From Lateolabrax maculatus (Eukaryota > Chordata > Actinopteri > Acropomatiformes > Lateolabracidae), in the NCBI GenBank assembly GCA_031216445.1, contig CM062214.1, forward strand, positions 16,398,001 through 16,462,000: 64,000 nucleotides of DNA. Reading direction: 5' to 3'. The notes beneath the pieces are model-generated. The model had not been told where the DNA came from. It saw only the letters and a program-made list of their open reading frames with translations, and made no database searches. The position numbers and the translations under genes are program-made. Shown here piece after piece: positions 39,801 through 51,779 of this stretch (positions are counted from its first letter, which is position 1; each line of letters starts with the position of its first letter).

Positions 39801-42800
39801 AATGCCTGACCCCAACCCTTACTCTAAGCCTAACCTAAACTTAATTCTAACCTGAACCTTGAAACCAAGTCTTAACCCTCAAACTGCTCTTTGAAGGAGT
39901 CTCTGAAAGTGAGGACCAAAAAGTGAGGAGGCAAAAATGGTCCTCACTTTCCAAAAATGTCCTCACTCCCGTGATCCAAAACTCAAACTGGTTCTCACAA
40001 AGATAGATGTACAAGTACAGTTTTGGTCTCTACCAACTCCTGGGGTAAATATCTGGCTCTTTAGCTCCTAAATGCTCCACTGTGTTCACCAACTAGTCGC
40101 TAACTGAGTGTGTCTGGTGTGCGGTGCTGAGCAGGTCCTGTACAGTGGGCTGCCTGCTGCAGCCAAAAATGACCCTATCAGAGCTGTGAGAGTGAACCAA
40201 AACACTAAAGTTGCAGACAGGACATCTCAGCAATGAGCTAAAACTCACTATAAAGCTCTATAAAGCTTAGGGGCACTGCCGATTCAATTCGATGTTAAAT
40301 GTATTTACATCCATTATTACCTCTCTATATAGTAGTTTTCATTGTCAGTGGCGGGGTCGACCATTTCTTTTTTAAATTTGATCTTCCTGATATTAGCCTC
40401 AATGCTTTTTCCATGAGGCTTACAGAGAGCTGCATCATAAAAAGAAATAAAGTGGAGACACAAGGGTTAATGTCAGTGGCCAATCCGTAGCTGGTCAACA
40501 GTTTCCTGCACCACAAAAGCAGGTGTTATAAAGTGCAAAAAGTACAAGTGCATTTGTCAGTCTATACAGATAGTAACTGACCCTCTGTTGTGTTATACAT
40601 ACACACATTCCCAATGGCTTTAGCTTACAGTAGAGAAGTCATAAAGGACACATGTGAGGTCATTAATTGCATGTGTCTTTTTGAAGACTTGTTAAGTGTG
40701 ATTTGCCAAGAATTCAGAGGTGACTGTAATTACACCTAGTAACTTAACAGAAAATAAAGGAAAATGTTAAAATACTTTTAATAATAAAGGTATAATTCAG
40801 TGATATTTCCCCTATCTATTTATGTCGAAAGTTTTTATGCTGATGAGCCTTTTTCACAGTCATATTTCAACAGCTAAGATAACTTTTAATTTCAAATTCA
40901 TATCAGCAGTCAGCTGCGGAACCTTGAGCTTTTTAGTGTAAATGTGTGATTATGCAATGTTACAGCATGGTGAGTCAAATGAGGCTAATGTGAAACTAAA
41001 TGTATACTGTGTATTGTATGTTGTTTGCAGAATGGAGTAGTCTCCCTTATAGACTGCACTCTTATGGAGGACCCTGAGGGGACAGATGATGAGTGTGAGT
41101 GTTTTATTCATATATCGGCTTACAGAAATATGCATCATATGTACCACGTGTGATCTTGTATATTATGTATGATTACTAGAGTGTGCCAGAATTTATGAAT
41201 ATTTTATAATTAATATTTGGAACAATTGAAAAATAGTGCTCCAAAAACAAGCAATGCCACTAAAAAGTAATACAGACTCAAAATGAAAATAAAAATATGA
41301 AATGATGACTGATTCCACTATTTTTAGCCAAATGTTTATCTGTTCTTTGTTTTTTCTTAACGTATATACAGTATAAACACTTGAAATGTGTGCCTTTTTA
41401 TGTCTTTAATCTTTATGTAGCCAAAATGACATCTTGTTATGTCTTTGTGTTTGCCTCAAAGCCAAATCAGACAAGAGCGGTCAGGACATGGAGCACCTGG
41501 ACTTCAAGATTGTCGTGGAGCCAAAGGACAGCCAGTCATTCACAGTCATCCTGGTGGCCTCCTCGAGGCAGGAGAAGTCTGCATGGACCAGTGACATCAG
41601 CCAGGCACGTCAACACGCATCACAGTCTCTAGCAGTCAGATGAGAAGCCGAGGATGTCGGCAGAGCCTGAACGTTACAGAACTCACTAACATTTCTTCTG
41701 TCCTTTCTGTTTACTTCTACTACATCTGTCCTACAGTGCATAGATAACATCCGCTGCAATGGGCTGATGATGAACGCCTTTGAAGACAACTCCAAAGTCA
41801 CAGTGCCACAGATGATCAAGTAAGCCTTATTTATATACATATACATATACATACATACCATTCCTTTTTCCTGCCATTTATTTCCAAGTTTGTTCGTCAT
41901 TTTGTCTGAGCAGGTCAGATTCAAGTCTGTACTGCGATGACGTGGACATCCGCTTCAGTAAGATGATGAACTCCTGCAAGGTGCTGCAGATCCGCTACGC
42001 CAGTGTCGAGCGCCTGCTTGAAAGGCTAACCGACCTCCGTTTCCTCTCCATCGACTTCCTCAACACCTTCCTGCACTCCTATCGTGTGTTTACCACCGCT
42101 GATGTGGTGCTAGATAAACTTATCACCATCTACAAGAAGCCCATCAGTGCCATCCCTGCTCGGTAAGTCACATTACATTTGGACGGACAGAATGTTACAA
42201 GGTTGTTGACAGCATTTACAATAAACAAACAAATCGTATTTGATATGTTTGGCTTCCTTCCAGACCTTACCATGCTGCATAAAGATGAGATTGATCTGTA
42301 ACAATGTGAAGCTTTGTTGTCCTCTCATCAATGCAAAGCATGTGCAGGAGCCACGGAGCTTGCAGGTTGAACTTTTAGGTTTAACTGCAGCCATATAATT
42401 CAGTTTATTTCAGTTTTTACACAGAACAATGAAATTGTGAGTAGTTTTCACCAAAGGAATTTCAGTTCCTTTCAGAAAAGGATAGATAAGGTTAACCCCT
42501 TTAAAAATTATTTATTATTCTTCAATTTTCAATCTGACTGTACTGTACATAGTTAAGGTCATGCCAATGAAGCTGAATGATTAAATTTAAATTTGAATTA
42601 GATAGAGGATGGATGGGAGGAGGGTGAAACGTGAGTGTAGCAGGTGTTATGGGGTTATTTGTTTTGTGCGTTACACGTGACAGAATTAGTGTTTAGATAC
42701 TGTATGTGATACTGGAACAGTTAAGTCCAGTGATCTTTGAAGCTTTGTGTGTGCATTTGGGGAGTTTGTGTTGTTGGTTTATGTGAAGACAGAGAATCAG

Positions 42801-45800
42801 CAGATGGAGCAGTAGAGGATGACAGGCTCTAGGATCCTTCAGTATCACTGCGTGTGCATTTATGTGTGTGTTCAGTGGTCGAAGGCAGTAATTGGGTCCA
42901 GTTTCTCCTGCCTGCATGGGAGTGTCTCAACTGGGCTCTGTCGCTCTATGGCAACCAACCTCAGTGCTGCAGGACCCCACCCTCCTCTCCCTCCCTCCGT
43001 CTCTCCTTGTCTGCAAAAGATCCATAGTGTGAAATATTGACGGAGTGTTGCAGTGGGGCTAACTCGCCGCCCCACAGGCCTAGAGCGAGGGCCCCACTGT
43101 GGGGTTCAGATCACGGGGAGCTCCCCATGCCCACGCCCTGCAGCATGCTCTCCCGTGGCGCTTGTCATGTCACTGTGAGACACCTACACTTGGCTGCTTG
43201 TGTCAGCAGTGGCCATGCGCACTATCACTCGCTGTGCTATTTATGGGAACCCGTGAGGTCGCCAGGAGGGTGGCAGGGAGTGGGAGAGGTTTTCTGCAAC
43301 GCTGCAGCTTGTATCTTGCTCTAAAACAACGACACGCGGCTGCAAAGAGACTTCTGGTTGCTGGGCTGACTTGGTTTTCATAAATTATTTAGGAGGTGTT
43401 GTGTATTTAGCTAAGCTCTTAAAAGATGGAGTAAAGTTACCAAATATCAAAGAAACATATTCCTATGTCCTAAATCGAATGCATATATCTTTCCTTGATG
43501 CAGGTCCCTGGAGTTATTCTTTGCCAGCAGTCAGAACAGTAAACTCCTGTATGGAGAGCCTCCCAGCTCCCCCAGGGCCAGCAGAAAGTTCTCCTCCCCA
43601 CCTCCTCTCGCTATTGCCAAGAATTCATCCCCAAACCGCCGGCGCAAGCTCTCCCTCAACATCCCCATTATCACTGGGGGCAAAGCTCTTGACCTGGCTG
43701 CCCTCAGCTGCTCCTCAAATGGCTATGCAAGCATGTACTCAACCATGTCCCCATTCAGCAAGACCACCTTGGACATCAACAAACTGTACGTGTCCAGCCC
43801 TATCTCGAGCAAAATCCCTGATGAGGGCGAGGACAAGAAAGACAAAGTGGAAGATACCTCAGCGTGCAAACAAGGTAAGTCAGCAAGAGCCAATCCTCAG
43901 CAAATGATTCCAATTTTGATTTGCTGTAGGGATGCTTTTAAGGATCTGTGTAATTTTGTTATGATAACAGATCTCTCTGTACGAGAAGAAAGTGACAACG
44001 ATCAAAATCAGAGTGATGACGGAGACCCAGAAGCCTCTCCCACCAAGTCACCAACCACCCCAAAAAACGTCAAATGCAAAAACTCCTCAGGTACATTGTG
44101 TCCTAGACATATGCAGTGACATAATTACAACTCGATAGTGTCATGTCCATGCTTGTGAACTGCACACTGACATGCCACCTGTATCCAGTGCTCCAGCCAG
44201 CTCCACGTTCATCACTGAGCTTTCTACACTATTTAGTTTGACCATAGTAACAGACTACATAATAAAAACAAAGCCTGTGGTTCAGATATTCTTTGAAAAT
44301 ATTTGACTGCCTGTGGGTTGTGGATTGATTGTTTTATATAGAGCTCTCAGTTTGCGATAGCTTGCAATGGTAATTTTGTTACTATTTCTTGTGCAAAACC
44401 AAAAAAAAAAAAACATACCACTGTGAAGTGTAATTTTTATAAAATATAAATTGTTTGATAGTTATTATCATGTGGGGAAAGCCAATGCTTGGCTTCAGTA
44501 GGTGTTAGGGAAACTTGTGTCATAGCAACTACATCAAGAGCGTGTTTTCCCTTCCGCCCCCAGTAATGAGGCTGTTTCACTGGAGCCAAGATTATCTGTG
44601 CCTTCTTAATCTTATGACAAAATCACACAATAGATGTTAAAATAATCTTTTGTGTGAAGTAAAGAATTAACAGAAATTGTAAAGCAGTGAGCGTTTGACA
44701 TGGTGTAGGATTCTTTGCTGCTTATGATCTGTCTATGTTCCCAGAATTTAAACATAGCAGACTGCAGAGAATCTGTTGATTCCTCTGTTATGCTGATATT
44801 TGGTGGCTATATATAGCTGCAACCATCTTGAATATCAAAGCCTCTTGTAAAGGAAAGTCTGGAGGGAAACAGTCTTGTTGACCTGTAGTGCCCCCTAGTG
44901 GAGGCTTGTGCAACAAGAAGCAGGCCATTCTGCAGTCTATACAAATTCAGTTATACTCTTAGTGACACCATATAAAACCACTAAAATCAATCTCTTGCCA
45001 GTTTCCAGGGGCTTATTTTCTTGTTAACTGTGCTCCCCTGTAGAGTTCTCCCTGTTTTCCTACAACAATGGCATGGTGATGTCCTCGTGTCGAGAGCTGG
45101 ATAACAACCGCAGTGCCCTGTCTGCTGCCTCCGCCTTTGCTATTGCTACAGCTGGTGCCAATGAGGGAACACCCACCAAGGAAAAATATCGGCGGATGTC
45201 CCTCGCCAGTACTGGTATACACACCTCTCCACAGTTCAGTTAGGACTAGTTTCTGTGTGTAACAGTCCAGTGCTCCAGTTTCAGTTACAGGTTAACATAA
45301 CCTGGCTGCCAAGAATTGTAAAACTAGGATTTGATTTATGGATTCTCCAAACTTTGTTGCTTTTTGTTGACAAAGATGTATGCATCATAATGATGACAGC
45401 TCAGCTTAATGTAAAAACTGACTTAACCTATTTTCTGCAGGCTTCCCAACAGATCAGAGAAATGGAGACAAAGAGTTTGTGATCAGACGAGCAGCAACCA
45501 ACAGAGTCCTGAATGTCCTGAGGCACTGGGTGTCCAAACACTCTCCGGTAAAACATCCCAACAGAATTTAAGGCGCATTTATAGGCACAGTACATTTACT
45601 AATAATTGCTTTTTTTGTATTTCACACTGTAAGTCAACTTGTGTAGCAGTGAAACATGAATTTTACACTTAATTCTGCAAAATGTTTAGATTTCTATGTA
45701 TTTTGACTAAACAAAAAACTTTTGTTTTGAGCCTTTTCTTTGAAGACTGTTGAAAGTCACTTTGGGAAATGTTTGTCAATAATAGACAAAGAAGTGGACA

Positions 45801-48641
45801 ATAAAAGTGAGCAAAAATGCGTTCACTAGAAAATAGAATACATCTTAAAATGACATGTAAAAAGCAAAGAATGTCACAAATTGATGATATTTTTGAGGGG
45901 AAAAAAGTAAATTATAAGTAATTATGCAGTATTTTTTTAAGTCACCTGTATGTGTGCTGTCTGTTCTTCTCCAGGACTTTGATAATAACAATGAGCTGAA
46001 GACAAAAGTCATTGTCTTCCTGGAGGAAGTGATGCATGACCCTGAACTGCTGACCCAGGAGAGGAAGGCAGCAGCCAACATCATCAGGTACCACTGTGTG
46101 TTCAGTCTGTTTGATTGTGGGACTACAATTTATAATGCATACCCAACAAAAGATGTATTATACTTTACATACTTCAGGGCTTGACCTTTTCTTTTACTGA
46201 CTCCCAGGACTCTAACTCAGGAAGATCATGGTGACAATCAGATCACCCTTGAAGACGTGACACAACTAGTGAGTAAAGTCAGTAGCTGCTATTCATATAA
46301 GTGAGCGTTAATGTTTAGAAAAATATGCAAATATATCATCATAGGCAGGTCAACCAGAAGCACACTGTGGAGCTAGAATTATACAATTATTATCATTATC
46401 AATTAATCTGATGATTATGTTCTCGATTAATTGTTTGGTCCAAAAGTCCATCTCCAACCACCTTGTTTTTTTCTGACCAACAGTCCAAAATCCAAAGATA
46501 TTTAATTTACTATCATAGAAAGGAATAGAGGAAACCAGAAAATATTCACATTTGAGAAGCTGGAACCAGAGAATCTGTAGAGTTTCTTCTTGTTGCAGAT
46601 ACATTTTCTGTCGCTTGACCTATCTAATTAACCCAAGTCATTTCAGCTCTGATCCACATTAACTGAGAAGTAGATTTGCACCACTCAAGTGAAAGTCTGA
46701 GATCTTGTATGCACATTGCTCTACCAAAGAAATTTGAAGAATCTAAATCAGTGAACGATTGCCCAGTTTGAGAAAGCTTGATATACCGTCAATTTTGGTG
46801 ATCACTGACGGACCATGCATTATGGTGCCATTTACCAACGTCAAATTAAACGATTTTTGATTATTTATGTTCTGTTTTTCACTTACCTGCCACTTTGTGC
46901 TAAGTTGCCTGGAACCGTTTCAACAATTTTTGTGCGGTTTTGTGTCTCCTAGATAGAAGGAGGGAGGGCCGATCCCTTTGAGAGCCACTCTGCATTGGAG
47001 ATTGCGGAGCAGCTCACTCTGCTGGACCACCTGGTGTTTAAGGTCATCCCATATGAGTGAGTGCCATCACATCTCAGCTGTACATGTCCGTGGCCAAGAA
47101 AACATACAGACCAAAAAACTTTTTATTTTTATTCATCTGTTCACGTCACAGGGAATTCTTTGGACAAGGCTGGATGAAGAATGACAAAAATGAGAAGACG
47201 CCGTATATCATGAGAACAACGAAGCACTTCAATGATGTATGTTCCAATCAGCAAACCCCTTACACAACACACTTTTTGCAACTTTTATTGATTGCCAAAC
47301 ATAATATTGAGTGTGAACCACTTGTTTCTCTCTTTCCTCTGCAAGATAAGCAACCTTATTGCCACAGAGATCCTGCATTGTGAGGATGTGGTGACTCGAG
47401 TAGTGGTCATAGAGAAATGGGTGGCTGTGGCCGACATCTGTCGCTGTCTCCACAACTACAACGCGGTGCTCGAGATCACCTCTTCCCTCAACCGGAGCTC
47501 TGTCTTCCGCCTCAAGAAGACCTGGCTCAAGGTTTCCAAGCAGGTGTGTTTCTACCTATGTATTGCTTACCTAGTATTTTCTTCCTAATGTGCTTAGTGT
47601 TATCAGTAATTGTGTTTCTTGATAACCTTTTCTTCTAGACAAAAGCATTGATTGACAAGCTGCAGAAGCTGGTCTCATCAGAGGGGAGGTTCAAAAACCT
47701 GAGGGAGGCTTTGAAGAAGTCAGTTCAGTTCAAGGACATAGTTTTGTACTGGATCAATAAAGCAAACATGCAGTACAAGTGGATGATGTGTGTGTGTTTT
47801 TCCCACCAGCTGTGATCCTCCCTGTGTGCCCTATCTGGGGATGTACCTCACTGACCTGGCTTTCATTGAGGAGGGAACGCCAAACTACACCGAAGACAAC
47901 TTGGTCAACTTCTCCAAGATGAGAATGGTGAGATGTTCGGTGTCCGGGCACATGAGAGACTTTGTGCTAATGTGTGTTCTAAAGTCAGAATGTAACATCC
48001 GTTTCCTCATGTTTTTCAGATTTCTCACATCATCAGAGAAATCAGACAGTTTCAGCAAACAGCATACAAGATTGACCTGCAACCAAAGGTAGATGAATAC
48101 CAAAGGTGCTGTAGGCCAGCACCTTAAGAAAAGCTATGTTTGTAACAAGTGCAGAGGCCAAGTGCGCATCAGGGAAACTTTAAGGCTCTTAAAAAACTGA
48201 TTCGAGAAAAATATATGTTCTTCGGGCACAGACAGAGCAAGGAGAAAAGATTATGTTAAATGCCTGATTTTTACCTCAAAGGGTAAAAAAAAAAAAGAAT
48301 GTATGTCTACTTGCAACCTCTCTATACAGGTCGTATACCTGCTGTGGCCAGTTCAATCAAAGAGTGACTATTCTTTCCTAATTTATATATTTTCATACTT
48401 TTCGGGGCCTGAAGTTATAAGTATTTCCAAAGAATAAGGCAAAGATTAGAAACAACAAATTAACAAATAAATTGTTTAAAATGTGTAAAGATTAATTTCA
48501 TAAAAGAACCTTCTTTAAAATTGCCTTTCTTGTTTTTTCATGTTTCAGGTAGCCCAGTATCTACTGGACATGAGCTCTGTTCTGGATGAAGAAAGCATGT
48601 ACGAAGCCTCTCTCAGAATTGAGCCCAAAGTGCCCAACTGA
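29495..48641 (+). CDS. rasgrf1: Ras-specific guanine nucleotide-releasing factor 1 (RasGRF1), 27 coding exons
   Basis: Calcium/calmodulin-responsive exchange factor for Ras (CDC25 domain) and Rac (DH domain), acting at neuronal membranes. Coding exons: 29495-29770, 33502-33608, 33928-34075, 35228-35320, 35406-35659, 36361-36440, 36534-36727, 38289-38398, 38618-38736, 39312-39472, 41031-41094, 41462-41604, 41737-41819, 41914-42162, 43504-43874, 43971-44090, 45044-45214, 45441-45547, 45975-46087, 46208-46268, 46953-47056, 47152-47236, 47346-47543, 47639-47718, 47810-47927, 48020-48088, 48549-48641. They join in phase into 1256 residues (human 1273) ending at TGA. Approximate domains: PH1 22-130, coiled coil 150-178, IQ 208-237 (FLRGWICRRKWK), DH 244-430, PH2 460-588, Ras-exchange motif 630-745, CDC25 1017-1250 (FIEEGTPNYTED). 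All introns are GT-AG except intron 12 (GC at 41605-41606). The start gives MQKGIRLNDGHV, as in mammals. Boundaries are by eye; alternative exons are not excluded. Confidence 0.95.
29788..29829. repeat. (CG/CA)n microsatellite at the start of rasgrf1 intron 1
   Basis: CACACGCGCGCGCACGCA passes into a pure CA run, 18 bp after the exon 1 splice donor. The alternating purine-pyrimidine CG core could adopt left-handed DNA. Confidence 0.93.
29906..29931. repeat. Poly-A tract
   Basis: 26 consecutive A within rasgrf1 intron 1. No adjoining retroposon body was recognised. Confidence 0.95.
32836..33010 (+). repeat. Teleost repeat family E fragment (AAGTAAAAGTCCTCATTATGC)
   Basis: Blocks AAGTATTCAAGTAAAAATAA, GAGCAAAAGTACTTAAGTTA and ATCAAAAGTAAAAGTCCTCA match in order a non-autonomous repeat that I recognise as widespread in percomorph fish. 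It lies in rasgrf1 intron 1. Ends are approximate. Confidence 0.6.
33069..33102. repeat. (AAC)n(AAT)n microsatellite
   Basis: Five AAC units are followed directly by about six AAT units, inside rasgrf1 intron 1. Confidence 0.93.
33861..33898. repeat. (TG)n microsatellite in the polypyrimidine region of rasgrf1 intron 2
   Basis: Nineteen TG units end only about 30 bp before the exon 3 acceptor (AG at 33926-33927), followed by further TG-rich sequence. In the RNA this is a (UG)n tract close to a 3' splice site, a known binding context for TDP-43/CELF-type proteins. An effect on exon 3 splicing is inference. Confidence 0.9.
39718..40018. repeat. MITE with imperfect TIRs and telomere-like interior (repeat G)
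   Basis: The left end (from 39718) reads GTTTGTACTTCTATACCTTT then GAGGAC. The reverse complement of the right end reads ACTTGTACATCTATCTTTGT then GAGAAC, so the ends are an imperfect inverted repeat of about 25 bp. The interior has irregular CCTTAACC/CCTAACC units and repeated TGTCCTCACT motifs. I recognise this as a very common teleost non-autonomous element. It lies in rasgrf1 intron 10, just right of a CA tract. Confidence 0.7.
40021..40275 (+). repeat. Interspersed repeat family A, copy 3
   Basis: It contains ACCAACTCCTGGGGTAAATA, TCTGGCTCTTTAGCTCCTAA and ACCAACTAGTCGCTAACTG, matching blocks of the copies at 875-967 and 3561-3770, then continues with AATGAGCTAAAACTCACTAT and CTATAAAGCTTAG. 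It directly abuts the repeat G element, suggesting that one inserted into or beside the other. Located in rasgrf1 intron 10. Confidence 0.65.
42163..43503 (+). other. rasgrf1 intron 14
   Basis: 1.3 kb between the REM exon and the large exon 15. It contains a GC-rich patch (about 43040-43330) with the perfect palindrome GGGGAGCTCCCC at 43115-43126 and the inverted pair GCCCCAC/GTGGGG at 43091-43104. Open frames there have no recognisable motif and no matching splice phase, so I do not call an exon. Confidence 0.6.
46376..46600 (-). repeat. MITE-like repeat family D, copy 2
   Basis: Read on the minus strand, it carries GATTCTCTGGTTCCAGCTTC, AATATTTTCTGGTTTCC and ATCTTTGGATTTTGGACTGT, then an AATTAATCGAG end. 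The interior is homologous to the copy at 19087-19320 in the opposite orientation. It sits in rasgrf1 intron 20. Confidence 0.65.
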
Positions 48642-49212
48642 TGGGGAAGTTGGTCCTTCATGTTATTTTCTCTGTTAATATTCCACATCAGTTAACATAC
48701 ACATCAACTTTTGTATAGTTGTACATGTTTAAGATATTTACTCTTCTGTACAGTAGATGTTTAAGGCTGTTTGAGGACACAAAACCTTTCAATGTATATT
48801 TTTGGTTTGTCACCTTTACCACGACGCCGCCTGCTTTAAGGATTTTTTTCTTTTCTTTGGGGTATTTCAAGCATAATAACAGAGGTCACTGTGTCTTCTT
48901 AGTGACCAATGACATTATTTTGCATCATCTCAAACTGTGTCGACTTTGCACTTTCTGAGCACTCGTGCTGCCGGCCGTTGTTCTCTTTGCTTGAGTTTTA
49001 TCGATGACTGAGTTTCTCTGCAACCAATGTAGCATTGTAAAAATGTAACTGCAAATCAGGTAAAAGAGCACAGAGAATACAAATGTATTTAAAGACAGGG
49101 AACGATGACCAGTTGAGATGATGAGTGCGGTATCTGAAGCATTACTGTCTCTGTGCTTCTCAAACCAAAACAAGAGGGAGTTGTTTATTCTTTTCTGCTC
49201 AATACTCTAAAG

Positions 49213-49750
49213 TTAGGGGTTCCCCACCATTGTTTGCACTGTGGACCATTTTTATATTGACGATATCATTGTGGACCAGCGCAATCGGACGAGCCAGGGA
49301 TGAAAACTAAACGGAAAACAAAGCTAATAATACTAGCAAATGCTAACATTTGCTAATCAGCACTAAACACAACTGAGGCTGATGGGAATGCTTTTAGTTT
49401 TGCAGGTATTTGATTCTAAAGCAAAGTATTGGACCAATGTTAATGTTGACCCCGATGATGGCGCTGGATGAAAAGTCAGGTTATCATCATCAAAGTTATT
49501 TTAATTCATCCTGAGAGGGACATAAATGTCTGTACCAAATGTTATGGCAATCAGTTGATGAGACATTTCACCAGAAAACACAAATGTGAACGTCAACCTC
49601 AGAGGAAAAGTCAAGGGATCACCAAAGGCAGTAGGCTTCATCCTCTGGTAACCATGGATATTTGTACCAAATTTCAATGCAATCCATCCAATCCATTTCT
49701 TTGCTGCCCCGTAGCAAATGTTCCAAGTCCACAGGGGTCGGGAACCTCTG
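49213..49750. mobile_element. hAT-superfamily MITE with 8-bp target-site duplication
   Basis: The left end reads TTAGGGGTTCCCCACC and the reverse complement of the right end reads CAGAGGTTCCCGACC, a hAT-type terminal inverted repeat. The flanks are CTCTAAAG (49205-49212) and CTCTAAGA (49751-49758), a slightly decayed 8-bp duplication resembling the hAT target preference around CTAG. The 538-bp interior has no transposase and contains repeated ACCAAATTTCAATGCAATCC-type blocks. A fragment of the same family lies at 21771-21985. Confidence 0.75.
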
Positions 49751-50746
49751 CTCTAAGATAAATGTTTTCATTAACCTGAAACTGACAAAATTCTAAGTGT
49801 CTTTTTATTTGTTGTTGAGCAATACACTGCTTTCTTGCCTGTTGTCAGATAAGGTGCCCAAACTCACCTTTATTAGTTTATTTGATCTAATCAGTGATAA
49901 GCTGTGTAGCACCATACAGTGATAAAGAAGGGTAACATCTCTTTTTGCTGTGATTTAAGGTGAAAGATCATCTAAATTTACTGTTACACTTAAAATACAC
50001 CAGTACTGTACAGTGACTTCTGCCTATGTTTCTTGGTTTTTAGTTAAACTCATAAAAAAAAGATAACATGGGGTGGAAAGTGTTGTACGTTCAGGTTTGG
50101 CGATACTTCTGTAGAGTAAAAGGTTGTTGCTCTTCTGTAATTAAAAGACAATCTGTCCTTTTTGCTGTTCCAGTGATTGTGGAACGTGACTGTATATCAC
50201 TCTGTTATATGCATTGCTGTTTAAAACTATGATAAAACGTATGTGAATGACCTCTGCCTGCAGCATTCAAACACTATTTTTGTAGTAGTATAAGAGAGAG
50301 TGACCTGCTCTTTATATGAACATGGGAAAGTATTTTGTACTTTGTTGTTAATTCACCTCACTGAGATGTGCTGTACATTTTGTACATGCAACCCTGCATA
50401 TTTCTCAATGTGGAACAGTGTAATCCTTTCAAAAAAAAAAAAAAGTTGTATCTCAAGCTTAAACTCAAAATGCAGTGTGGTCCTGAAACCATGACTTAGA
50501 GGTAGGAAACAACTTCAAAGTGTTTTGCATTTATACTGTAATCCTGTCTATAACCATTTCTGTTAGCAGGAATATAGTAACGTAGTGCTTATTCTGTGAA
50601 TATTTGTATGTATTTTTACTATGTATGTACAGTACACTTTTGAAGCTCATATGGCAGGCATGCAACACCTTCACAGACAGAATAATACTATATACTTATA
50701 CTGTATACACTTATACATGCACATACTCTTATAAGGTATATAAACA

Positions 50747-50752
50747 AATAAA
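50747..50752 (+). terminator. Poly(A) signal AATAAA, probable rasgrf1 3' end
   Basis: The first canonical AATAAA noted after the rasgrf1 stop codon, followed by a T-rich stretch. Assignment to rasgrf1 is by position only. Confidence 0.45.
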
Positions 50753-50775
50753 CATTTTGCTGTTAGCAATACCCA

Positions 50776-51779
50776 GTGGTATGAAAATTATCTTTCAACC
50801 CTCATGTTTCCACACCTTAAGAAATATTCCCAGTTTTGTAAGAAAATAAATGAAAAGACTACAAAAGAAAAGATATGATGATGATAATAACAAACAAACA
50901 TATGTTTCCCAGTTACCTCTTGCTAATAAATCCATTTTATATCAGGGGCATTTTGTCTCAAGTGTTTTTGTAGATCATCCATCAGTTGACAGCATGCTCG
51001 CTCAGAGTGAAATAAATTATAATCTGAAAGTATTTAGCATCACCAGCATCTCCAGCGTCCTACCAAGCAATGATTGGCCTACAATGGACAAAAGTGGGAA
51101 ATCACTGCTTTATATGAACTCATATTAAGAATTCACAAATTCATAAAATGGCATAAAATGTACATTTGTTTCATGTAGTTGCATGTTAAAATACATCATG
51201 TTGGACACAGTTTGGGCCAATGCTGAAACACAAGTTACAATCAGCATATAATGTGAGAATTTGGTAGGACTTTATTGCTTGAAATTGTCCAACATCCTCA
51301 AAGCCAAAACATTGGCCTGTTATTTCCCCCAAAGATATCCTTACAGTTTATGGTCGTATTCCTCTGTTAAATGTTAAAAACTATTATTAAAAACTCCACA
51401 TCTTAAAAAGTAATGGTTGGCACAGTATTATGGCTTTTTAGGGAATTTATTTTCTGGTTGATTCATAGAGACACTAGTAAGTAGACTTGATTAATTAAGC
51501 ATTTTTATGCCTTTTGTGCCATGTGTCATTAATGGGGAAAAACATTAATATCCAACCATTATCAAATGACCCCAGATCTAAATTGTAGCATCTCGACCAC
51601 TGGCATTACTACACCTTTAAACTAACAATGAGGGCATTTTGAGGTTGTTGCAAGTTCTTGTGTCCTTCCATTTTTCATTTCATCTCTCATGTCGAAAATT
51701 GAAAATATGACCTACCACATTAGATGAATGTGTATGTGGGTTATTTAAACACTCTTTAAAGCCTACATGCGTTATGTTT
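50776..51779. other. Intergenic space between rasgrf1 and ctsh
   Basis: About 1 kb of AT-rich sequence with no coding exon or clear repeat that I recognise. It contains further AATAAA hexamers (about 50845, 50923 and 51007) that could serve as alternative rasgrf1 polyadenylation signals. Confidence 0.6.

Larger units (their letters stand above)
48642..50775 (+). other. rasgrf1 3' UTR (inferred)
   Basis: About 2.1 kb follow the rasgrf1 stop codon before a good AATAAA signal at 50747-50752. The segment is AT-rich, has no splice-linked coding potential, and includes a complete hAT-type MITE (49213-49750). Alternative downstream signals exist (AATAAA at about 50845). The true 3' end needs transcript data. 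Confidence 0.5.

Noticed and set aside
39780..39890. CCTAACC-like units as an interstitial telomere
   Set aside because: Units are irregular and lie inside a common dispersed repeat with inverted ends.
41609..41610. GT at 41609-41610 as donor of rasgrf1 exon 12
   Set aside because: Using it adds four bases, shifts the frame and reaches a stop within five codons of the junction; the GC donor keeps the conserved protein.
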